DNA of 47,547 bases from an uncultured Verrucomicrobiota bacterium (lineage in GTDB: Bacteria > Verrucomicrobiota > Verrucomicrobiia > Limisphaerales > UBA9464), in NCBI GenBank assembly GCA_903939515.1, contig CAJAHH010000129.1, forward strand, positions 1-47,547, written 5' to 3'. How positions within the stretch are numbered: the stretch's first letter is position 1; the number at the start of each line of letters is the position of its first letter. The translations under genes and the position numbers were made by a program. The notes under the pieces are model-generated. The model was not told where the DNA came from. It ran no database searches and saw nothing but the letters and a program-made list of their open reading frames with translations. Below, piece by piece: positions 7,804-17,502 of the stretch.

Positions 7804-10146
7804 ATGCGACGCCGCGGGTATACTGGGGTGCTAGGAATTCTTCTCCTAAGCACCGTCCTCTCAGGGATGGCCCATGACGGCGACCCAACCAAGGCCGGGC
7901 CCGACGACGCCAAGACGGTGGATCCGGGCCACTCCATGCACGGGCAGATCTTCAACGAAGGCCTGCGCCAACACGCTCGGCAAATGTCGGGCATGCCGGA
8001 GATCCACTTCGACATCACCACCACCAACGACGTCGCCCGAAAGTTTTTCCTGCAAGGCGTGGGCCAGTTGCACGGGTTCTGGTACTTGGAATCCGAGCGC
8101 TCCTTCCGCGAGTCCGCCTTCCGCGACACGAACTGCGCCATGGCTTACTGGGGCATGGCCATGGCCAACGCCAACAACGCCACCCGCGCGGCCGGATTCA
8201 TCAAGGAGGCCGACCGCCGCAAGGGAACCGTCCATCGCCGCGAGAAGCTCTGGATCGAATCCCTGGCCGAGTTCCACAAGGACCCGAAGCGCGACGAGAA
8301 GGAACGCCGCCGCGATTACACCCGCGCGCTCGAGAACATCATCTTCGAGTTTCCCGACGACGTGGAGGCCAAGGCCTTCCTCGCGGTCCATGTGTGGGAC
8401 AGCAGCTACAAGGGTTGGCCCATCGGGAGCGCTCAAGCCGTCGAATCCATTCTCAAGGAGGTCTTCGCGCAGCAACCCATGCACCCGGCGCACCATTACC
8501 GTATCCACCTCTGGGACGGTGAGAAGGATGAGTCGGCCATCCGGGCGGTTCCCTCGGCCTCGAAATCTGGTCAAAGCTCGCCGGGCGTGGCCCATCAGTG
8601 GCACATGGCTGGGCACACCTTCAACAAGCTCAAGCGCTACCCCGATATGGCGTGGCAGCAGGAGGCTTCGGTGCGCGTGGACAACAGCCAGTTGATGGCC
8701 GACCGCCTGTTGCCCGACCACATCCACAACTACGCACACAACAGCGAGTGGTTGGTGCAAACCTACAACTACATCGGACAGGTCAACCGGGCGGTGGATT
8801 TGTGCGTCAACATGATTGAGATGCCTCGGCATCCGGGTTTCAACACCCTCGACAAGCAGACCAACGGGATCGCGTACGACAAGCGGGGCACCGGATCCCA
8901 CGGACGCCGACGCCTCATGGAGACTCTGCTGCGCTGGGAACTGTGGGACGAAGCCCTGCGACTCAGTCAGACCCCGTATCTCGAACCGACCGTTTTGGCC
9001 GACGAGCAAGGCCGACGGGCGCGCCTGCTCGGGTTGGCCCATCTCGGAAAAGGCAACCGCGTGGGCGTCTCGGAGCAAATTGAATCCATCGAGGCGGCCA
9101 TTCGAGTATTGCGCGAAGAACGTCGGGCCCATGTAGATGCCGCCGAGGCCAAAGCCAAGACCGATAAAAAAGGCCGCGGCGAAATCGATTCAGCCATCGC
9201 GGATGCCGTGAAGCGCACCACAGAACCGATGGAGAACTTGGAGAACTTCATCGAAGAACTGCGTGTGGGTCTGGAGGTGCATGCCGGAGAAACCAACGAC
9301 CTACCCAAGCGTTTGGAAGCCCTGAAAACCGTCTCCAAGGAACGTCTGGCCGCGATGTGGTTCCAAATCGGAAACACCAATCAGGCTCTGAAACTAGCCA
9401 AAGAGACCGTGGACGCCGGAACTAACCAAGTGCACCCGCTGGCCGTGCACACCGAGCTTCAGTGGAAGGCCGGCCAAACCAATGAAGCCCTGAAAACCTT
9501 CGCGACCTTGCGCGCGCTCAGCGCTCGGATGGACACCCACCTGCCCATCGTGCGCCGATTGGCCCCTGTGATTGCAGCCTCCAAGGCTTCGGACGCCGGC
9601 TCGGACTGGCGGCCGGCGGCCACCTTCCCGAGCGACTCTGGGGTGCGGCCCGCGCACGACTCGCTGGGATCCTTTCGTTGGAACCCGCAGCCTGCCCCGC
9701 CGCTCGAAGTCACCGGCTCGGACGGCAAGCCCATCCACTTAGCCGATTTCCACGGGCGCCCGGTGCTGCTCGTCTTCTACCTCGGCGGCGGATGCCTGCA
9801 CTGCGTGGAGCAACTCCGCCTGCTGGCCCCACGGACCGAAGAGTTCAAGAAGGCTGGGATCGATATTTTGGCCATTAGCACCGAGACCGTCGAAGGCCTA
9901 GCCAAGACACGGGAAAAGGCCGGGAAGGACGGCCGGATTTCATTCCCACTGGCCGCCGATCCGACGCTGGCGGCCTTCAAGAAATGGCATGCTCACGACG
10001 ACTTCGAGGGTGCCGCATTGCACGGGGTTTTCTTGGTGGATGGCGAGGGTCGGGTGCGCTGGCAAGACATCGGCTTCGAACCCTTCACCGACTTCCATTT
10101 CCTGCTCCCCGAAGCCCGCCGCCTGTTGAGCTTCCTTCAGGAGTGA
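7804..10146 (+). CDS. Large exported TPR-like protein with C-terminal redoxin (thioredoxin-fold) domain
   Basis: A 780-residue protein. A signal peptide (GILLLSTVLSGMAHD) leads into a long helical, TPR-like region with ARKFFLQGVGQLHGFWYLES and AYWGMAMANANN. A charged, coiled-coil-prone segment lies near 415-480. The C-terminal 130 residues are an AhpC/TSA-type redoxin: GKPIHLADFHGRPVLLVFYL, then GGGCLHCVEQL with a CxxC pair at Cys664 and Cys667, then GIDILAISTET. A CxxC in this position fits a thiol-disulfide oxidoreductase or peroxiredoxin-like role in the periplasm. The helical front may scaffold a partner (inference). It lies 54 bp after the propeller gene on the same strand. The length is much greater than that of ordinary peroxiredoxins (about 160-200 residues), because of the fused N-terminal region. 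Confidence 0.82.
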   Translation: MRRRGYTGVLGILLLSTVLSGMAHDGDPTKAGPDDAKTVDPGHSMHGQIFNEGLRQHARQMSGMPEIHFDITTTNDVARKFFLQGVGQLHGFWYLESERSFRESAFRDTNCAMAYWGMAMANANNATRAAGFIKEADRRKGTVHRREKLWIESLAEFHKDPKRDEKERRRDYTRALENIIFEFPDDVEAKAFLAVHVWDSSYKGWPIGSAQAVESILKEVFAQQPMHPAHHYRIHLWDGEKDESAIRAVPSASKSGQSSPGVAHQWHMAGHTFNKLKRYPDMAWQQEASVRVDNSQLMADRLLPDHIHNYAHNSEWLVQTYNYIGQVNRAVDLCVNMIEMPRHPGFNTLDKQTNGIAYDKRGTGSHGRRRLMETLLRWELWDEALRLSQTPYLEPTVLADEQGRRARLLGLAHLGKGNRVGVSEQIESIEAAIRVLREERRAHVDAAEAKAKTDKKGRGEIDSAIADAVKRTTEPMENLENFIEELRVGLEVHAGETNDLPKRLEALKTVSKERLAAMWFQIGNTNQALKLAKETVDAGTNQVHPLAVHTELQWKAGQTNEALKTFATLRALSARMDTHLPIVRRLAPVIAASKASDAGSDWRPAATFPSDSGVRPAHDSLGSFRWNPQPAPPLEVTGSDGKPIHLADFHGRPVLLVFYLGGGCLHCVEQLRLLAPRTEEFKKAGIDILAISTETVEGLAKTREKAGKDGRISFPLAADPTLAAFKKWHAHDDFEGAALHGVFLVDGEGRVRWQDIGFEPFTDFHFLLPEARRLLSFLQE

Positions 10147-10179
10147 ACAGGCAAGCAGAGGCCGGAAAACCGGATGATT

Positions 10180-10422
10180 TCAAAAGCTTAGTCGGATCAA
10201 TAACTCCTCGACGGACAATCCGTGGTGAGCGGCAGCCAGTTTGAGAATGCTCCGGAAGGTACCCACACGCAGCGGAACGTGGTTGGGAATCGTCAGATGG
10301 TATTCTCCATCTAGTCGGGTCGTCAGACGGACATGGGAACCTTCTTGTCGCATGCGTTGATAGCCCAAGACCCGCAACGCTTGGATCAGTTCTGCTCCCG
10401 AAACGTCGCGAGGAGTCTTCAC
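10180..10422 (-). CDS. hicA: HicA-family toxin (YcfA-like mRNA interferase)
   Basis: An 80-residue protein with the HicA pattern: SGAELIQALRVLGYQRMRQE, then GSHVRLTT with the putative catalytic His at residue 30, then HLTIPNHVPLRVGTFRSIL. HicA toxins are small double-stranded-RNA-binding-like RNases that cleave mRNA; the partner HicB neutralises them. The GTG start overlaps the stop of the upstream hicB-like gene by 4 bp (GTGA, 10419-10422), indicating translational coupling in the order antitoxin then toxin. The pair sits directly behind a long leftward operon, so it may be co-transcribed with it. Confidence 0.85.
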   Translation of the reverse strand: MKTPRDVSGAELIQALRVLGYQRMRQEGSHVRLTTRLDGEYHLTIPNHVPLRVGTFRSILKLAAAHHGLSVEELLIRLSF

Positions 10423-10637
10423 GCCACGAGCACTTCATCCCGGACAAAATGGAGACGGATCACCTTCGGCATCGGATCGACGTTCCCTTCGCCGAAATGA
10501 CAACGGACGGCGTCTTTGACCATCTGCCTTAACTCTTCTAGCGAATCCCCCTGCGTGACGATTCCATGGCCCAAGGCTGTGGCCACATAGCCCCCATCCA
10601 TCTCGTCTTCCTGAACTTCGAAAATGATCTCGCTCAT
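10419..10637 (-). CDS. hicB: HicB-family antitoxin
   Basis: A small HicB-like protein. The core FEVQEDEMDGGYVATALGHG matches the partial RNase H-like fold of HicB antitoxins, followed by GDSLEELRQMVKDAVRCHF. I chose ATG at 10637 (MSEIIFEVQ). The longer frame starts with TTG at 10673 and adds 12 residues that do not fit the family start. It ends at residue L/V-rich EVLVA without an obvious separate DNA-binding domain, so it is a short HicB. Its stop overlaps the hicA start by 4 bp. Its ATG lies 57 bp beyond the end of the dehydrogenase gene upstream on this strand. Confidence 0.82.
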   Translation of the reverse strand: MSEIIFEVQEDEMDGGYVATALGHGIVTQGDSLEELRQMVKDAVRCHFGEGNVDPMPKVIRLHFVRDEVLVA

Positions 10638-10694
10638 CTGAGCCAAACTAGAGAGGGCCTCCACGGGAAGCAAGTCGACCCAAGTGATGCCGGA

Positions 10695-13460
10695 TCACTC
10701 ACCTCGGATCCAGGCCAGCAAGTCGACGAACTCCTGAGGCTTCAATGCCGACTCGAAGCCGGCGGGCATGAGGGAGGCGGACTGGGCGGTGATGCTGCGA
10801 ATGGCCGAACGCAGGATGGGTTGCTCGCTGGTGCCGGCATACCGCATCACCAAATTGTTGGCCGTCTCGGCGGCGATAAGTCCGGTGAGGGATTCCCCAT
10901 CGGTGAGTTGCAGCGTCCACGCCCGGTAGCGGGCCTCGACGGCCTGACTGGGATCCAGGATAGCCATGAGCATCCAATCCAAGGGTTTGTCAGCAACCAT
11001 GCCGAGATCGGGGCCCACTTCTTGGCCTTCGCCCCGCAGTCGATGACATCCGGCACACAGGCTTGTGAAAGCGCCGTGGCCGCGTTGGGGGTCGCCTTTC
11101 AGTAACGCGGTGCTGGCGGTGTACTGCGCGATGACCTGAGCCCGATCAGCCGAACTCGGCTTCAGGACGGGGGTCGTCGCCGTGGGCGCGGGCTTCTGGC
11201 CCGATTTCAATGCGGCAAACAGCGCACTGTCCGGACGCAACGAGGTTTGGATGGCCGTGAGGATGAGCTCATCGCCGGCATCCAGGGCGGCCAATTCACG
11301 CAATACCGGTTCGGCCTGCTCCGCGGGCCATTGCCCCAACGTGAAGGCGGCTTGCAATCGCACCGCGGCCTCCGGATCCCGCGCCAAGGCAGCCACCAAC
11401 GGGAAGACCTCCGGGTGACTGGATGCCAGACGCTCGGATTGCTCCAAGGCTTGGCGTCGGACTCCCGGATGTGGGTCGGCTAGGGCCGTGATCACCGTCG
11501 CTGCATCGAGGCCCCCTTTCAGCAAACCCAAGGTGGCCAAGGCCTGCACCCGAACTTGTGGGCGATGGTCCGGCGAAATAAACCCACGCAGGCCGGCAGC
11601 GGCACCTCCTACGTCGCCTCGCTGAACCAAGAGTCTTTGGACCGAGTCCCGCTGCCAGCCATTGGGGGAATCCATGGCCGCGACCAACCCCGCGGTATCC
11701 AGAAGGCCCAGCTTCGGGATAGGACGCCGCACGGCCCCGCGAGGGGAGATGCGGTAGATGCGGCCACGGTCGTCGCCCGCTCGCTGATTCACCCGAGCCT
11801 GCATCTCCGGGGAAATCCACTCCGGATGCTCAAGGATGAAGCGGTACATGTCGGCGACATACAACGCACCGTCGGGGCCCACCCGCAGGGTCGTGGGCCG
11901 AAACCAGTTGTCCGTGCTGGCCAGAAATTCGGAACGCTCTTCTCCGGCGGCCCGCTGGCTGTGCAAGGCGCTGCCTCGGGCGCTGAGCACTTCTTGATGG
12001 ATCACGTTGTGAACCGGTTCGCTAATGAAGACCGAGTGCGCGTAAGCCGACCCGAACAAGTCATCGCGGTACGGAGTGGGGCTGCACCCACTGGTCACAT
12101 GATTCAGCGACCACGGTTGGTTGGGCCGGATCAAGGGCGCGGAGGCCGGGAAGGCCCGGGTAGAATCTTCGCGTTGGGCCAGCATTTGGCTCACCCGCTT
12201 CACTGCCACCTTCGGATTTCGGCGGAGGTAGTGCTCGGGCACCGTGACCTGCCACAGCCAGGTGGGGTTGTTGTTGCCGAACCAGTGACCCCAATCATCC
12301 CGACGACGGCCGAACTGGGTCTGGGCCGAGACGGTCTCCATCTCGCCGCTGTCCGGATTCATCCGTAAATCGCGTCCGCTGATGGACAAGGTCTTACCGG
12401 TCTGGAGACTTTTCACGGTCCCGCCGCTGTCGCCATTGGCGAGGTACAGCCAACCGTCGAGACCCCATTCGAATCCATTGAAGCGGTGCTGCTGATTGCC
12501 CTCGGTGAAGCCCGTGAAGAGCACGCGTCGCACATCGGCACGCCCGTCGCCATCGGTGTCTTCGGCGTAGAACAGTTCGGGAGCCGCCGCGATAAGGGCG
12601 CCCTTTCCGAAGGGCAACACGCTCGAAGGAAAGGCTAGGTCGGTGAGGAATGGCACCACGCGGTCCATGCGCCCGTCGCCATTGTCATCATAGAGGATGT
12701 TCACGCGGCCACCGGGTTTACCTTTGCCGTCGAGGCCCAACGGGTAGTCGCGCATCTCGACCACCCACAACCGCCCTTGCATGTCCCAGTTGAGGTGAAC
12801 CGGATCGATGACTAGCGGCTCAGACGCCACTAACTCGATTTGGAAACCCGCCGCTAACCGCATGGACGCCAGCGCGTCTTCCGGGGATTTCGGAGGCGGC
12901 ATGCGCACGGCAATGAGTTCGCGGGCAGAGATCCGCTGGGTTCGGGCAGGCTGCGCACCGGTAGCCGGAGTTTCGATGAGCAACACCCCATCGACCACGC
13001 GCACCGTCGTACCGACCAGAGACGGTGGCTCGTCATCGGCCCCGGTGCGACGAGCGGACCGGACGAATTGCGACCAACCCTTGGTCCAACCCAGTTCGGC
13101 TCGAACAGTGCGGTTCCAAAGATGAATGGCGTAGCCCTGCGGATGGGACTGAATGAGGTCTGCAAACCCGTCGCCGTTGAGGTCTACCCAACGCAACCCG
13201 GAATCCTTGCCTTGGGCATCGAGCACGGAAACTCCCTCGGGAAACTGAAAGTCGACCGGCTGGCCCTCGGGTTTCTGCAAGACGGTTTTACCGGGCTGAT
13301 GGATCAGCGTCTCCGGCACCCCATCGCGGTTAAAATCGACGGAGTCCGCCAACAGGCCCGGCACACCCATCGCGACGAAGGACAGCAGACCGGCCGCACA
13401 AACCCAACCAGCAGCACCAACGGCGCGCCGTCGAATGGACCCAAATCGAAACAGGCTCAT
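10695..13460 (-). CDS. PVC-type membrane-bound dehydrogenase: propeller, HEAT repeats and CxxCH cytochrome domain
   Basis: A 921-residue exported protein. After a signal peptide (to about residue 38) come two FG-GAP/VCBS-like acidic loops, DFNRDGVPETL and DLNGDGFADLI. A six-bladed propeller of the 'putative membrane-bound dehydrogenase' type then starts near 200 with GFQIELVASEPLVIDPVHLN and VVEMRDYPLG. HEAT-like repeats follow (roughly 600-760), and then a C-terminal cytochrome c-type domain with CAGCH at 802-806 and the typical tail LTGLIAAETANNLVMRY. The family is expected to oxidise sugars or alcohols and pass electrons to its own heme; the substrate is unknown. Its ATG overlaps the stop of the upstream DMFase-like gene by 4 bp (ATGA, 13457-13460), which indicates coupled translation. 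Confidence 0.9.
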   Translation of the reverse strand: MSLFRFGSIRRRAVGAAGWVCAAGLLSFVAMGVPGLLADSVDFNRDGVPETLIHQPGKTVLQKPEGQPVDFQFPEGVSVLDAQGKDSGLRWVDLNGDGFADLIQSHPQGYAIHLWNRTVRAELGWTKGWSQFVRSARRTGADDEPPSLVGTTVRVVDGVLLIETPATGAQPARTQRISARELIAVRMPPPKSPEDALASMRLAAGFQIELVASEPLVIDPVHLNWDMQGRLWVVEMRDYPLGLDGKGKPGGRVNILYDDNGDGRMDRVVPFLTDLAFPSSVLPFGKGALIAAAPELFYAEDTDGDGRADVRRVLFTGFTEGNQQHRFNGFEWGLDGWLYLANGDSGGTVKSLQTGKTLSISGRDLRMNPDSGEMETVSAQTQFGRRRDDWGHWFGNNNPTWLWQVTVPEHYLRRNPKVAVKRVSQMLAQREDSTRAFPASAPLIRPNQPWSLNHVTSGCSPTPYRDDLFGSAYAHSVFISEPVHNVIHQEVLSARGSALHSQRAAGEERSEFLASTDNWFRPTTLRVGPDGALYVADMYRFILEHPEWISPEMQARVNQRAGDDRGRIYRISPRGAVRRPIPKLGLLDTAGLVAAMDSPNGWQRDSVQRLLVQRGDVGGAAAGLRGFISPDHRPQVRVQALATLGLLKGGLDAATVITALADPHPGVRRQALEQSERLASSHPEVFPLVAALARDPEAAVRLQAAFTLGQWPAEQAEPVLRELAALDAGDELILTAIQTSLRPDSALFAALKSGQKPAPTATTPVLKPSSADRAQVIAQYTASTALLKGDPQRGHGAFTSLCAGCHRLRGEGQEVGPDLGMVADKPLDWMLMAILDPSQAVEARYRAWTLQLTDGESLTGLIAAETANNLVMRYAGTSEQPILRSAIRSITAQSASLMPAGFESALKPQEFVDLLAWIRGE

Positions 13461-14902
13461 TTTCCAAGTCGATCGAGGACGTTGCGAGTGATGCGTTCAA
13501 CCATCGGATCCCGCCCGCGAAGCCCGTGGGACCAATCGGTCGAGCCACAAGTAAACACCGTGCCTCCCCGCGTATACGTGCCCAGCACGGCGTGTCCCTT
13601 GCGACCGGGTTGCCAACGTTCGTACCACTCGCAGTCATCCGGATGCCACTGGGCGGGCGCGGAGGCCAGCACCTCGAAGTTCGCCGGCGTGCCATCGCGA
13701 TGGGTGGGCTTGGGCAATCCCTCCTGCCACTCCAGTTCACAGCCGTCGCACTCGTAACCCACGATGGTGTCCTTGGCCCCGAAACTGTCGCCGGTCTTGA
13801 GCGAGGTGCCCTCGAACACCCAATGGGTTGGACGGTGGACATTGAAAGCCCCCGACGCGTCCATGAGCTGCCCATGGCTCTTGTGGTAGCCGCCCCAGAG
13901 AAAGCCCACGCCCGTGAGCTGGTTCTCCGGACGCTGGATCAAATGGTGACCCCACAGGGAGGAGAGCGTGGCCTGGCTGCCCCGGGCCACGAACACCGGA
14001 TCTTGTTGGACGTTCTGTTTCCAGCACGTCAGCGCCGACCCGTTGTCCTCGGAACGCACCTGCCAGCAGCACGTGTTGCCGCTAAAAAAAGCCACATTGC
14101 CGCCGTCGCCGATGAACTTCTCCAAATTGTCCCGCATGGGCGTCGACCAGTACTCGTCGTGGCCCACGCTGAGTACCAACTTGTAGGCTTTGAGGATTTC
14201 CGGATGCGACTCGAGGTCGCTATTGGCGGCGTACTCGAAGGTGTATCCGTGCGACTCGGCCCATTCAACGAAGGCCTGTTCCCAGCTCGAGAACTGCGAT
14301 CCGGGCGGACGCTCGAAGGACACCCGGTGCCCCTGATTGCCCCCGCGACCATTGAAGGCATAAAGACTGAACCCGCCCCAGTTGTTGTAGGCGTTGTAGG
14401 TGTTGGTGGAGAACTGCAGAAGGATCTTTGAATCCCGTCCCGGTTGCGCTGCTCGCACGATGAAGAAGCAACTGGAGTCGGCCACCCGGTGCGTGCGCCG
14501 CACGTAGTTGCCCCCGTGATCCTCAACCCGGAACTGAACTTGATAGTAGCCCGACTTCCAATCCGCGGCGATGGGCACCCGGAGGCCCACCGGCCAGCGG
14601 CATCCGTGCGAGGAGGCATTGTCTGGCACCGGCTGGATCGCGCCCGTCTCCGAGGTCCCCTTCCAGACCACCGTTCGCTGAGCACCCATGCGGGTGATTT
14701 CGACAGAATACCGCCGCTGGCTGGAGGAGACATGAAGGGTCATTTCAGCCCCCTGCGGATAGCTGACGAGTCCGGCATACCCTTCGATGTGCAACTCCGG
14801 TGCGGTCTCCTCAGCACGGGCGATCCCGCCGGCCGCGGTGGCCAAGCCGACCAAACCGGTCATGCGCAAGAAGGGCCGGCGACGAATGGACGTGGATTTC
14901 AT
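13457..14902 (-). CDS. Exported N,N-dimethylformamidase beta-subunit-like protein
   Basis: A 481-residue protein with a Tat-like leader (IRRRPFLRMTGLVGL) followed by a region resembling the C-terminal part of the large subunit of N,N-dimethylformamidase. Typical stretches are YQVQFRVEDHGG, FSTNTYNAYNNWGGFSLYAF and LVLSVGHDEYWSTPMRDNLE. That fold also occurs in many PVC proteins with no known amidase activity. The N-terminal part (LHIEGYAGLVSYPQGAEMTL) is a beta-sandwich-like lead-in. A partner small DMFase subunit is not visible, so true formamidase function is doubtful. It lies between the hydrolase gene (35 bp upstream) and the dehydrogenase (4-bp overlap), suggesting a shared pathway for an amide- or ester-decorated substrate (inference). 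Confidence 0.8.
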   Translation of the reverse strand: MKSTSIRRRPFLRMTGLVGLATAAGGIARAEETAPELHIEGYAGLVSYPQGAEMTLHVSSSQRRYSVEITRMGAQRTVVWKGTSETGAIQPVPDNASSHGCRWPVGLRVPIAADWKSGYYQVQFRVEDHGGNYVRRTHRVADSSCFFIVRAAQPGRDSKILLQFSTNTYNAYNNWGGFSLYAFNGRGGNQGHRVSFERPPGSQFSSWEQAFVEWAESHGYTFEYAANSDLESHPEILKAYKLVLSVGHDEYWSTPMRDNLEKFIGDGGNVAFFSGNTCCWQVRSEDNGSALTCWKQNVQQDPVFVARGSQATLSSLWGHHLIQRPENQLTGVGFLWGGYHKSHGQLMDASGAFNVHRPTHWVFEGTSLKTGDSFGAKDTIVGYECDGCELEWQEGLPKPTHRDGTPANFEVLASAPAQWHPDDCEWYERWQPGRKGHAVLGTYTRGGTVFTCGSTDWSHGLRGRDPMVERITRNVLDRLGK

Positions 14903-14937
14903 GGGCTCTTGGAGTTCCGGATTTTTAGATTCTGAAT

Positions 14938-17283
14938 TTAGGGCTTCGGCCAGTGAAGGTGACGGTGCAAGAAGTCGAAGGTGCCCTTGCCGTGGATGGT
15001 GTGGGGCCCGTCGAAGAATTCGATCTCGGTGCGGTCACCCAAGCCCAGCTTGACGTACTGCCGACGGGTCTTAGCAAACTCGTAGGCCACCCACTCATCG
15101 GGCCCGACACCGTCGTCATGGCCGCGCTCCACCATGAACGGCCGGGGAATCATGAGCCAACTCAACTCAGCGTAGTTGAAGGTGTTGCCCAAATTGAACT
15201 CGGGCATGTCGTACTCACCCCCATACAAATAGCTGTAGCTCGATCGAGCCGAGACGTTCTTCCAAATCCACTCGTTGTAGTCGGCCGAGCAAATGCTCAG
15301 GCAATAACGGTCGATAACCTGCGGGATGCGCATGGCTGTCTTGCCGCCGTAGCTCAGCCCGTAGAAAGCCATGCGCGAGGGGTCCACGAACTCCTGCGAG
15401 GCCAACCAATCCAAGATAACCTCGTGCTGGCGGTGAATGAACGACCAGAGCGTGAGCTTGAGCGGTTGGGCCTTGCGCAGCACCTGACGGAAGCGGTTCT
15501 CGCCGATGTAGCAATTTTGCGGTGCGAAGGTCACGAAGCCGCGCTCGGCCAATCGCCACGCGTACGTGTGATACGCTCCGGCGTCGATGCGCGGATCGGC
15601 CACATCCGTCGGCCGGCCCTCGAGCCCGTGTTGGCAAACCACCACCGGACGCTTCTCGCCGGGCTTGAGTCCGCGGGGCACGACGAGGATGCCGTAGGCC
15701 ACCACATCCGGATGCACGTCGAGCATCACCTCGTAGGCAGTGATGCCATTGGTCTCAATGAGTTTCCGAGTCCGCGGCGAGGGCGGCAGCGAGGCGGGCG
15801 GAATGGGGCCGATGACCTCCTTCAATAAATATTCCCGATAGGCGCGGGTGCTCTGAGCGAAGGTGTCGGCATTCTTGCGGTCCGCCTTGTTCCAAAATGC
15901 AGCCCGCGTGAACTCGGACTCACGCATGAGCCACTGGGTGTCTTCCAAAATTTGAGAATACGCACGCAACTGACGCGCCGTGTTGTCTGGGAGCGGTTGG
16001 AGAGCAGAAGCAGCGGCGGATGCTGCGGGGGCCTCTGGCAGCCCCAACCGGTCGCCGAACGCACCCAAGGCCTCATCATTGAACAACTCGTCGGGCTGGG
16101 CCTTGACGAGCTTCCATTGATCCAGCCCGGGCACCCCTTTCAACCAAGCACCCGCCTCTTCGAGGACTTGCCGGGCCACCTCAGGATCGGGACGACCCAG
16201 TTTACCGGGTGCGGCCCCATGGTGGGACTGGCCGGATTTGGCGGGATACTGAGTCTCGGGGAATTTTCCATGCACCCAAACCAATCCACGGGGTGCGATG
16301 AGCCCGGCAATCTCGCCCGCGCCGAACTGGTCGGTCAGCGACCAGACGTTCCGGTCAATGGGTTCGTTGTGCAGGTGTGGATTCACCTGAAACCCACTGA
16401 CGGCCGTGACATCGATGCGGGGATCCAAGGCTCCGGCCAAGCACGCAACCATACCGCCCTCGCCGTAACCGATCACGCCCACAGGCTTCTTAGACCCTGA
16501 AGCCGACTGCTGTGAACCGAGCCAATCCACGGCAGCCAACACCTTCTGGATCTCATAGCCCTGCACGGTGCGCCCCATTTCGTAGGAGGCCCGCCACAGC
16601 ATCTCACGCTGAGATTGCTTGAGCTTGCGCGACCCGGGCAATCCGCTGTGGGTATCCGAGCGATCGACTAGCGCAGGAATGAGCACGCGGCATCCACGTT
16701 CGGCCAACCGGCGAGCAAACTGATCCGACTCCGGGACGCCCGCCTGAAGACCGGCCAGTTGCTCCGGCGTCTGGTCCGCATCGGCGATGGCCACTACGAA
16801 AGCCTTGGCCTCGCCCTCAGGAACCAGCATTAAGCCATCGGCCTCCACTCCACGAACCACCGACCAACTCACCGAGAAAATCTTAAATCCGCGGCCGCGG
16901 CCCACTTCAGCCAGATTACCGGAAGAGCCACCCGAGACCGGTGCCGAAATCCGCAGTTGCGCCGGCCCGCGAGTATCCACCACGCCGAGGATTCGGGCCA
17001 ATTGCTGGCGGTTGGTCTCGATGGACTTCACATAGGCCTCCGGCGAGTTGAGGTCCCGGTTCCAATGGCGGGCGCGGGTTTGGGGTGAAGCCGCCAGGAC
17101 CCGGTCCAAATAGCGGTCGATGCCCCCGACCAAGGCGTGAGCCAAATCACCCGTCTGGGTCAGCGGTTGGGTTCCGGGCAATACGGCCGGTGACGAGTCA
17201 GCTGCCTGCACTGCTGTGGCCAGTAACAGCGGCAACAGGGAGGACTGCAGGCAGCACCGGAGGATCGAGGAGCGTAACGTCAT
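14938..17283 (-). CDS. Tandem two-domain alpha/beta hydrolase (acetyl esterase-like), exported
   Basis: A 781-residue protein with a signal peptide (LLPLLLATAVQAAD). It appears to contain two alpha/beta-hydrolase domains. The C-terminal one is complete. It has VVVCQHGLEG, the nucleophile elbow GLSYGG at 642-647 with Ser644, SADYNEWIWKN and a C-terminal GPHTIHGKG that can supply the catalytic His. The N-terminal one has GVIGYGEGGMVACLAG: the nucleophile position (275) is Glu instead of Ser, so this half is probably inactive or has another role. Similarity to acetyl-xylan/cephalosporin-C esterase-like enzymes suggests release of acyl groups from a polysaccharide. It is the first gene of the leftward operon and is divergent from msrA, with 219 bp between them. 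Confidence 0.82.
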   Translation of the reverse strand: MTLRSSILRCCLQSSLLPLLLATAVQAADSSPAVLPGTQPLTQTGDLAHALVGGIDRYLDRVLAASPQTRARHWNRDLNSPEAYVKSIETNRQQLARILGVVDTRGPAQLRISAPVSGGSSGNLAEVGRGRGFKIFSVSWSVVRGVEADGLMLVPEGEAKAFVVAIADADQTPEQLAGLQAGVPESDQFARRLAERGCRVLIPALVDRSDTHSGLPGSRKLKQSQREMLWRASYEMGRTVQGYEIQKVLAAVDWLGSQQSASGSKKPVGVIGYGEGGMVACLAGALDPRIDVTAVSGFQVNPHLHNEPIDRNVWSLTDQFGAGEIAGLIAPRGLVWVHGKFPETQYPAKSGQSHHGAAPGKLGRPDPEVARQVLEEAGAWLKGVPGLDQWKLVKAQPDELFNDEALGAFGDRLGLPEAPAASAAASALQPLPDNTARQLRAYSQILEDTQWLMRESEFTRAAFWNKADRKNADTFAQSTRAYREYLLKEVIGPIPPASLPPSPRTRKLIETNGITAYEVMLDVHPDVVAYGILVVPRGLKPGEKRPVVVCQHGLEGRPTDVADPRIDAGAYHTYAWRLAERGFVTFAPQNCYIGENRFRQVLRKAQPLKLTLWSFIHRQHEVILDWLASQEFVDPSRMAFYGLSYGGKTAMRIPQVIDRYCLSICSADYNEWIWKNVSARSSYSYLYGGEYDMPEFNLGNTFNYAELSWLMIPRPFMVERGHDDGVGPDEWVAYEFAKTRRQYVKLGLGDRTEIEFFDGPHTIHGKGTFDFLHRHLHWPKP

Positions 17284-17502
17284 TTCAGGAAGGGTTTAAC
17301 AAACAGCACAGGAAAACCGGCGAACTTCAGGGAGGATTTAGAGCCATCCTTGACGCTCCCTAGAGAGACTTCAAGCCACGGTTAGCCCAAGGGGCATTAT
17401 AGACTGCGTCCCCTCATCCGGACGGATCGGTCCTTTCTCCTCACCTGGGTCCACCATGCAATTGGCGGTTGCGCCGAGCGCTGGTGAGGCTATCGGTGAG
17501 TC

